A stretch of DNA of 10,654 nt, taken from positions 1-10,654 of the forward strand of contig JACNJP010000387.1 in assembly GCA_014382465.1 (NCBI GenBank), written 5' to 3'. A program made the translations under genes and the position numbers. This stretch comes from Planctomycetota bacterium (GTDB lineage Bacteria; Planctomycetota; UBA1135). Under the pieces are notes generated by a model that was not told the DNA's origin, did no database searches, and saw only the letters and a program-made list of their open reading frames with translations. Below, piece by piece: positions 5,438 to 10,654 of the stretch (within the stretch, counting starts at the first letter, position 1; every line of letters begins with the position of its first letter).

Positions 5438-7324
5438 TCACTCCTCCTCCCCGCCGGTCTCGGTGTATCCCAGGCCGCCCAGCTCGTTGCTGAGTTGGCG
5501 GTCGATCACCGCCGTCTCGACCTGACCGACGCGCAGCAGGCCAGCGGCGTTCCGGCGCTCCAGGAGCTGGTTCTTGAGCTCGGCCAGGCGCTCGGGCCGC
5601 AGCGCCGCTAGGTCCGTCTGCTCCAGCGGATCGGACTCGAGGTCGTACAGCAACCACCGGACCTCGCCGCCGACCTCGATCCGCACCAGCTTCTCGTGGC
5701 CCAGGACCCAAGCGGTCAGCTCGTAGGCGTGGAGGTTGCTGATCAGGGCCTCGCCGGCCATGCCCTGGCCGCCGCCGGCGATCAGGCCGCCGAGGTCCTG
5801 GCCCTGGATGCGGTCAGGGATCGCGGCGCCGACCCAGGTGGCGATGGTCGGGTAGAGGTCGATCAGCTCCACAGGAGCCCGGACCACGCCCGGCCCGATG
5901 CCGGGACCGGCGATGATCAGCGGCACCCGGGCGAGCTCCTCGAAGGCCGACTGGCCGTGACCAAACTGCTTGTGCTCCCAGAATTCCTCGCCGTGGTCGG
6001 AGGTGATCACGATGTAGGTGTTCTCGAGCAGGCCCTGGGCGCGCATGGAGTCGAGCAGCCGGCCGATCTCGCGGTCGCAGTAGAGGATCTCGGCGTCGTA
6101 CAGCTCGCGCAGCCTGCCGAGGTTTCCCTGATCGAATTCGTGGATCTCGTAGAAGGGGTAGGGCGGCTTGCCGTGGACCGGGTTGGCGCTCTTCGACAGG
6201 TGGGAGCCGGGCGGCTCGACCCCGATCTCGGCCAGGAACTCGGCCGGCGGCTCGTACGGCCCGTGCGGATCGATGTACTGGACGTAGAGGAAGTACGGCG
6301 AGCCGTCGTGCTGCTGGGTCCACGCCAGGACGCGGTCGGTGAGCTTGGCCGCCTGGTTGGTCAAGGGGGGCTTGGCCGCCAGCCCCAGCGCGCGCAGGAC
6401 CTCCATGACCCGCTCCCAGGTGGAGAAGCGGACCAGCGAGTTCAGCTCGTCCGAGGCGTGGGTCCAGAACGTGTCGAAGCCCTGGTCGAAGCCGAAGACC
6501 TCCGAGACGTTGCGGTTGGCCGAGAAGCTGGCGGTGGTGTAGCCCTTGGAGTCGACCGTCTCCGCCAGGGTTTGGAGCTCGGACGGCACCCTGACGTGCA
6601 GGCTGTTGGTCAGGTGGCTCGCCGGGTAGAGGGAGGTCATGAGCGAAGCCACCGAGGGCCGGGTCCAGGTGGCCTGGGCGTAGGCCCGGTCGAAACGCAC
6701 GCCCTGCTGGGCCAGGCCGTCCATGGTCGGCGAGGTCAGCTTGGGGTAGCCGTAGCTCTGGAGGTGGTCGGCGCGCAGGGTGTCGACCAGGATGAAGAGC
6801 ACGTTCGGCGCGCCCTCGGCGGCGGCCTCGGTGCTGCTGGCGGCGGCTTCCGGCTGGGCGGCGGTGATCGCGACCCCGCCGTGCCCGGCGATGGCCAGGA
6901 TCAGGATCGTGACGATCGGCGCCGGCATCCTCCCCAGGCCGTAACCAGCGGCCAGGCAGGCGCCGGCGAGCAGGCCGTTGGCGGCCAGCGGGCCGAAGGA
7001 GAGCGGGGACACCCCGCCATAGAAGAATTGATGGATCCAGGAGGTCCCGGTGACGAACAGGAGCCCCGAGAAGGTCGTGAACAACACCGAGGCGGCGCGG
7101 TTCGGTCGGAGCCGCGCCGGGAAGAAGGCCAGGACCAGGCCGACGGCGGCGCCGAGCAGGCCGTAACGCAGCCCGAGCTGGAGCGAGTCGAACAGCGGGT
7201 TCGGGAACACCAGCTGGCTGGTGCCGGTGATCACCACGGACTCCAAGGCGCCCACGGCCCAGCCGGAGCAGAAGCCGAGGAGGACATTGAAGGGGATGCG
7301 TCGGGCGAGGGGCTTGGCGCTCAT
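5438..7324 (-). CDS. Membrane-anchored sulfatase-fold protein with Thr nucleophile (paralog 3)
   Basis: The ATG at 7322-7324 gives 628 residues. A longer open frame upstream runs to 7570 but is antisense-like, Arg/Pro-rich and inside the acetyltransferase gene. About five hydrophobic segments (13-35, 49-70, 79-95, 110-132, 134-155) are followed by a short Ala/Glu linker and the sulfatase/alkaline-phosphatase-fold domain from about residue 173. Motifs are ILVDTLRAD (D181, D186), TWTRPSVASLMTSLYP (T221-V225), IDPHGPYEPP (D352, H354), TSDHGEE (D443, H444) and GHGQS (H456). As in the other two paralogs, Thr (codon ACC) sits where sulfatases carry the formylglycine precursor. It is nearest to the 401-2335 protein. 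Its ATG lies two bases after the acetyltransferase TGA with no clear Shine-Dalgarno, so translational coupling is likely. Being inside the polysaccharide operon, it is the best candidate of the three for acting on that glycan, for example transferring a phosphorus-containing substituent. That role is inferred. Confidence 0.92.
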   Translation of the reverse strand: MSAKPLARRIPFNVLLGFCSGWAVGALESVVITGTSQLVFPNPLFDSLQLGLRYGLLGAAVGLVLAFFPARLRPNRAASVLFTTFSGLLFVTGTSWIHQFFYGGVSPLSFGPLAANGLLAGACLAAGYGLGRMPAPIVTILILAIAGHGGVAITAAQPEAAASSTEAAAEGAPNVLFILVDTLRADHLQSYGYPKLTSPTMDGLAQQGVRFDRAYAQATWTRPSVASLMTSLYPASHLTNSLHVRVPSELQTLAETVDSKGYTTASFSANRNVSEVFGFDQGFDTFWTHASDELNSLVRFSTWERVMEVLRALGLAAKPPLTNQAAKLTDRVLAWTQQHDGSPYFLYVQYIDPHGPYEPPAEFLAEIGVEPPGSHLSKSANPVHGKPPYPFYEIHEFDQGNLGRLRELYDAEILYCDREIGRLLDSMRAQGLLENTYIVITSDHGEEFWEHKQFGHGQSAFEELARVPLIIAGPGIGPGVVRAPVELIDLYPTIATWVGAAIPDRIQGQDLGGLIAGGGQGMAGEALISNLHAYELTAWVLGHEKLVRIEVGGEVRWLLYDLESDPLEQTDLAALRPERLAELKNQLLERRNAAGLLRVGQVETAVIDRQLSNELGGLGYTETGGEEE

Positions 7325-7326
7325 GG

Positions 7327-7977
7327 TCAGGATCGGTCTTTCGGGCGCAGGGGCTTGATCTTCGAATTGAAGCGGAGGGGCCCGAGGCGCAGATGAACCT
7401 TGCGGCCGACGTCGATGAACCCGTAGCGCTTGTGGAACTTGCGGGTCGGCCGGTTGGAAGGCTCGAGGTAGGTGACGACGTGGTCGACGCCGAGGGGGGG
7501 CAGGACCTCTTCCAGGCCGTGGTTCAAGCCCAGGTAGCTGATGCCGCGGCCGCGCCATTCGGGCGTGCACCAGCCTTCGAAGCAGTAGGCTTCGCCAGGC
7601 TCCGGAACGATTTCGCAGCGCATCTCGGGGTCGAAGTGGGGACAGGTGCAGAACCAGTTGTGGGCCAGGACCTCGCCATCCAGCAGGGCGATGGAGCAGT
7701 AATAGCCTGGGGTCTGCAGTCTCTGGCGGTACCAGTCCCGCTTCTGCGGGAAATTGGCGGCCATCAGGTCGAGGTGGTCAAGGGTGGCGAGGACGATGCT
7801 GATCCGCTCCGGGAGCATCAGGCGTTTGACCTCGAAGACGGGGAGGGCCAGCTCCCTCCGACACACGATCATGACCTTGTGGCGGTAAAACTTCCATTTC
7901 AAGGCCCGCATCACCCCCATCGGGCCCTCGCTCCGCAGCTTGCGGAGGGCCCGGGCCAAGGCGGAGCCCAGGCTCAC
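7327..7977 (-). CDS. GNAT-family N-acetyltransferase
   Basis: I start this gene at the GTG at 7975-7977, whose last two bases plus one form the TGA of the preceding ligase gene (GTGA overlap); this gives 216 residues. Longer in-frame readings only add antisense sequence of the ligase. Residues 1-50 form a basic N-terminal arm. The GNAT core follows: a beta-hairpin region (GYYCSIALLDGEVLAHNW, 91-108), the acetyl-CoA pyrophosphate loop WCTPEWRGRGIS (136-147, R-x-x-G-x-S) and the C-terminal motif N175...FHKRYGF (181-187), typical of GNATs that bind CoA. No signal peptide is visible, so it is probably cytoplasmic. Its place between the ligase and a membrane sulfatase-fold gene suggests it acetylates an amino sugar or other precursor of the surface polysaccharide. 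The acceptor cannot be read from the sequence, and protein or small-molecule acetylation remains possible. Confidence 0.85.
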   Translation of the reverse strand: MSLGSALARALRKLRSEGPMGVMRALKWKFYRHKVMIVCRRELALPVFEVKRLMLPERISIVLATLDHLDLMAANFPQKRDWYRQRLQTPGYYCSIALLDGEVLAHNWFCTCPHFDPEMRCEIVPEPGEAYCFEGWCTPEWRGRGISYLGLNHGLEEVLPPLGVDHVVTYLEPSNRPTRKFHKRYGFIDVGRKVHLRLGPLRFNSKIKPLRPKDRS

Positions 7978-9509
7978 GGGGCCGGAAGCCCTTGCTCGCG
8001 CTGCTGGCGCCTGGCGCAGTTGTAGACCACGTAGATCAAGGCGGCCTGCATCCACATCGCGTGGTCGGTGAGGGGGGAGTGGATGTTGTACATGCTCTTG
8101 ACCCACCAGGAGATCAGGCCGATGAAGGCGGCGGTCCCGGTGAGGGCGAGGAAATCGTCCTTCAAGCGCCAGATGCCCCAGGCCTTCTTCAGGTTGTAGA
8201 ACCAGAACATGACGTAGCCGAGGGCGCTGACCAGGCCGGCTTCGGCGGTCCACAGCAGCAGCCCGTTGTGGACCCGGAAGGTGAGCGTGCTGATGTAGCG
8301 GCCGTCGAAGGCGGCGTACTTGTGGATGTAGCCGGTGTACGAGCCGAGGCCCACCCCGGAGAATGGGTTGTGGGCGATGACGTTGAGGGCGGTGAGGAAC
8401 TGCGGGATCCGGGCGAAGGTCGAGCCCTTGTCGTCGGCGGTCAGGCGCCGGTTGATCTCGTCGATGCCGAGGAACATCACCACCAGGACCACCACCCCGG
8501 CGATCGCCGGGCCCCACAGGCTGCGGACCTGCGGCTTGCCCAGCCGGCGCTTGGCGAGGTGGTAGGTGGCGAAGCAGTTGAAGACCGCGCAGACCCAGCC
8601 GGCCCGGGAGAAGGTCAGGATCAGCGTGACGTTGAGGACCACGAAGGTGGCCCAGAAGGCCGACCTCGCCAGGGCGCTGATGTTGCGTTGCAGCGCCATC
8701 GCCAGCGGCACCGGCCCGATCAGGACCAGCCACTCGGCGAAGCGGTTCGGGTGGCCCATCAGGGCGCCGGTCCGGATCAGCGCGCCGCCCGGGATCTCCT
8801 CCTCCCGGATCCTGGTCTCGCCGAGGAACTTGAGGCCGAGGGTCCCGCCGGTGGCGTACTGCGCCCAGGAGATCAGGCTCTCGATCCAGATCTGGGCGCA
8901 GATCCCGATGATGATCCACTTCAGGACCGTGGTGCTGTCGACCTTCTTGGCCAGATAGGTGAAGGCCAGGGCGTAGCGCACCAGCTCCACCCACAGCATC
9001 ATCGATCCCGGCAGGTAGAGCGAGTGGACCGGGAACATCAGCGCTCCGGCGACCATCAATCCCAGCCAGCGCGCGGCCGGACCGATCTTGGGCGTCTTCC
9101 GGTCCCGACGCAGGCAGACGTCGACGAACCAGTCGATCCAAAGGATCAGGAGGAAGAAGTCCTTCTCCCAGATCGCCACCCCGGGGGGCATGCCGCTGTG
9201 CAGTCTCCCGACCGGGAACTCATAGAGCTGCAGGTTCAGGGCCATCGGGAAGGTGAAGGCCAGCAGTCCTGTGGTCAGGTTGATGAACTGCCGGTAGGTC
9301 AGCAGCCAGGCCGAGAGCCCGGCGCAGATCACCAGCGCCATCAGGATGACGAGCTGCCACAGACCCCCGCCGTAGTGGGTGAAGGCGGCGCCCAAGGCGG
9401 CGAGGATCGCCGTGAGCACGGTGACGACCGCCGCCGCGCCCGACGGAGCCGCCTTCTGGCCGGCGAGTCCGTCGAGGTCGTGGGTGTCGCGGCGGCTGCC
9501 CAGAGCCAC
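7974..9509 (-). CDS. O-antigen ligase / polymerase-like membrane protein (Wzy_C family)
   Basis: This 511-residue integral membrane protein has about 11-13 hydrophobic segments from residue 25 onward. The hallmarks of the WaaL/Wzy_C superfamily are GHPNRFAEW (252-260), LTFSRAGWV (298-306, with R302), a long outer loop holding IPQFLTALNVIAHNPFSGVGLGSY-like sequence (368-391, quoted in parts: AHNPFSGVGLGSY is the core) and FRVHNGLLLWTAEAGL (411-426) with H414. These residues in WaaL and Wzy handle undecaprenyl-pyrophosphate-linked glycans. The protein should polymerise repeat units or ligate the finished glycan to an acceptor on the outer face of the membrane; sequence alone cannot choose between the two. 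The start is a GTG at 9507-9509, four bases after the TGA of the chain-length gene, and no in-frame ATG is closer. The stop overlaps the acetyltransferase GTG by 4 bp. It is the core enzyme that identifies this operon as polysaccharide assembly. Confidence 0.9.
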   Translation of the reverse strand: MALGSRRDTHDLDGLAGQKAAPSGAAAVVTVLTAILAALGAAFTHYGGGLWQLVILMALVICAGLSAWLLTYRQFINLTTGLLAFTFPMALNLQLYEFPVGRLHSGMPPGVAIWEKDFFLLILWIDWFVDVCLRRDRKTPKIGPAARWLGLMVAGALMFPVHSLYLPGSMMLWVELVRYALAFTYLAKKVDSTTVLKWIIIGICAQIWIESLISWAQYATGGTLGLKFLGETRIREEEIPGGALIRTGALMGHPNRFAEWLVLIGPVPLAMALQRNISALARSAFWATFVVLNVTLILTFSRAGWVCAVFNCFATYHLAKRRLGKPQVRSLWGPAIAGVVVLVVMFLGIDEINRRLTADDKGSTFARIPQFLTALNVIAHNPFSGVGLGSYTGYIHKYAAFDGRYISTLTFRVHNGLLLWTAEAGLVSALGYVMFWFYNLKKAWGIWRLKDDFLALTGTAAFIGLISWWVKSMYNIHSPLTDHAMWMQAALIYVVYNCARRQQREQGLPAP

Positions 9510-9513
9510 GGGC

Positions 9514-10654
9514 TCAGACGCGGCGGTAGAGGAGGCGCGGGATCGGGTCGCGGCGCTGGGTCAGGACGGCGCCGAGGACCTTGCCGCAGTAGCGGTTCAG
9601 CATCGAGTGACCGCGGCGGGCGACCTCGATGTGGACCCCGGAGCCGCTGACGACGAAGACCGCGGCTTCGGCCGAGGAGGCGTAGAGGCCGCCGTCAGCG
9701 CCGGCCAGCGGCAGGGCCGACATGATCACCAGGTCGCAGCCGGCTGCGGCTTCGCTCACAGCACGCTTCTGTTCGGCGACCCCCATGCCCGAGAGGTCGA
9801 GCACCTGGATGCCCTCGGCGGTCACCGCCGGGTTGGTGACGCCGTCGGGCGTCGCGAACACCACCTTGCGGCCGTCCTTGGCGGCGCAGACCGCCACCGC
9901 GGAGGCCATGGTGGCCGCGCCCTCCCCCTGGGTGGAGGAGGCCAGGCAGACCGTCTTCACCCCGGCCTGGTCGATGGCCGAGATCACCAGCTTGGCACCC
10001 TTCATCACCGAGTCGGGCAGGCCGCCGGCGAAGGCCCGGTTGGGCAGGCGCGCCAGCGAAGCCAGGACCGGCAGGCCCAGCTCGCTCTCGACGTCCTGGA
10101 CGGTGGCCACCCTGCTGTGGAAGTAGGACCGGAGCAACGCGAAGGCGACGGCGCCGGGGACGCCGAGGAGGATGCCGAGCAGCGCCAGGACGAAGCGGTT
10201 CGGGAAGTAGGGCTTGATCGGCTCGGTGGCGTACTGGAGCACGCGCACGCTGGTGAGCTGGTCCGCGTCCATGGCCTTGGCGATCCGCTCCTCCTCCTCC
10301 TTGGCGGCGTACTGGCGGTAGCTGGCCTCGACCCCCTCTCTGCGGGAGAGCAGGTCCTCGTAGTAGGCGCGGTCCTTCTCGACCTCCACGACCTCCTTCT
10401 GGAGGTTGGCCACCCGCCGGGTGAGGAAGGCCTTCTTGGCCCGGATCTGCTGCAGCAGGTCCCGGCTGGTGCTCTCGAACTGCTGGCGGGTGAGGGCCTC
10501 GTTGTCGGGGGTGATGCCCTCGTTGAAGGCGATCTGTTGCTGGAGGTCGCGCAGCCGGTTGTAGTAGGGCGCGCGCTTCGGGGGCTCGGTAAGGGCGGAG
10601 GCCTGGAGCAGGGTCTCCTCCCTCCCGTCCACCGACTCCCGGGACAGCCGGGCC
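9514..10654 (-). CDS. Wzz/Wzc-type polysaccharide co-polymerase with degenerate kinase domain, 5' end cut
   Basis: The frame is open through the right edge of the window, so the GTG at 10630-10632 is probably not the start; about 379 codons are visible. In order they show a long coiled-coil periplasmic part (about 10260-10600); the co-polymerase signature EPIKPYFPN (10198-10224) just before the second membrane helix (about 10129-10197); and a cytoplasmic domain aligned with bacterial tyrosine (BY) kinases such as Wzc and CpsD. In that domain the Walker A equivalent reads STQGEGAAT instead of PGEGKS/T, so the Lys is lost. The Walker A' and B sites (VVFATPDG, LVIMSALPL) lack their Asp residues. 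The C-terminus (RLLYRRV) has a single Tyr rather than a Tyr cluster. The protein probably sets chain length and links polymerase to export but should not hydrolyse ATP or autophosphorylate. It begins the visible operon, with the ligase 4 bp downstream. Confidence 0.88.
   Translation of the reverse strand, partial: ARLSRESVDGREETLLQASALTEPPKRAPYYNRLRDLQQQIAFNEGITPDNEALTRQQFESTSRDLLQQIRAKKAFLTRRVANLQKEVVEVEKDRAYYEDLLSRREGVEASYRQYAAKEEEERIAKAMDADQLTSVRVLQYATEPIKPYFPNRFVLALLGILLGVPGAVAFALLRSYFHSRVATVQDVESELGLPVLASLARLPNRAFAGGLPDSVMKGAKLVISAIDQAGVKTVCLASSTQGEGAATMASAVAVCAAKDGRKVVFATPDGVTNPAVTAEGIQVLDLSGMGVAEQKRAVSEAAAGCDLVIMSALPLAGADGGLYASSAEAAVFVVSGSGVHIEVARRGHSMLNRYCGKVLGAVLTQRRDPIPRLLYRRV

Noticed and set aside
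5696..7396. A plus-strand open frame of 566 codons
   Set aside because: It is antisense to the third sulfatase-fold gene and rich in Gly, Asp, Arg and Gln without any family signature.
7325..7570. An 82-residue N-terminal extension of the third sulfatase-fold protein
   Set aside because: It overlaps the well-supported acetyltransferase gene in another frame and is Arg/Pro-rich. The ATG at 7322-7324 directly precedes the membrane helices and sits two bases after the upstream stop.
7978..9141. A long N-terminal extension of the acetyltransferase
   Set aside because: The extra residues are an out-of-frame reading of the ligase gene. The GTG overlapping the ligase stop gives a normal-length GNAT protein.
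7992..9650. A plus-strand open frame of 552 codons
   Set aside because: It is antisense to the ligase-like gene. Its charged Glu/Asp/Gly/His-rich product is the usual mirror image of a hydrophobic membrane protein gene.
1..10654. CRISPR array, transposon ends, tRNA/rRNA or attachment sites
   Set aside because: I saw no regularly spaced direct repeats, terminal inverted repeats with a transposase, or RNA gene signatures. Nearly all bases are in genes, and the largest non-coding gap is 79 bp.

Overview
This 10.65 kb window comes from a very GC-rich bacterial chromosome. The dense coding, GTG starts and stop/start overlaps are bacterial. The families present (membrane-anchored sulfatase-fold proteins with a 'DTLRAD' motif, a Wzc/GumC-like protein, an O-antigen-ligase-like protein) are common in groups such as Acidobacteriota, Myxococcota and related lineages. 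The sequence alone does not fix the taxon. I see no mobile element, tRNA, rRNA or CRISPR.

Right-hand block (4213-10654, all on the minus strand, read right to left): a tight five-gene surface-polysaccharide operon. In order it holds a Wzz/Wzc-type chain-length protein (5' end cut by the window) with a degenerate tyrosine-kinase-like domain; an O-antigen-ligase/polymerase-like membrane protein; a GNAT acetyltransferase; a five-helix membrane protein with an extracytoplasmic sulfatase-fold domain; and a NodB-type polysaccharide deacetylase. Gaps run from a 4 bp overlap to 37 bp, so co-transcription and translational coupling are likely.

Left-hand block (1-4205): a second membrane sulfatase-fold gene on the plus strand runs convergently into the operon, with both stop codons inside one small hairpin. 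A third such gene diverges from it on the minus strand and is followed, with no gap, by a universal stress protein gene cut by the window edge. The 79 bp between the divergent genes holds two extended -10-like promoters so close to the starts that both mRNAs may be leaderless.

The main point of interest is the set of three related proteins with about five N-terminal membrane helices followed by a sulfatase/alkaline-phosphatase-fold domain. All three have threonine where true sulfatases have the cysteine or serine that becomes formylglycine. That nucleophile and the topology match LtaS, EptA and OpgB-like phosphotransferases better than sulfatases. I infer that they may add or remove a phosphorus-containing group on the surface glycan made by the neighbouring genes, alongside possible acetylation and deacetylation. 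This is a hypothesis from motifs and context only.
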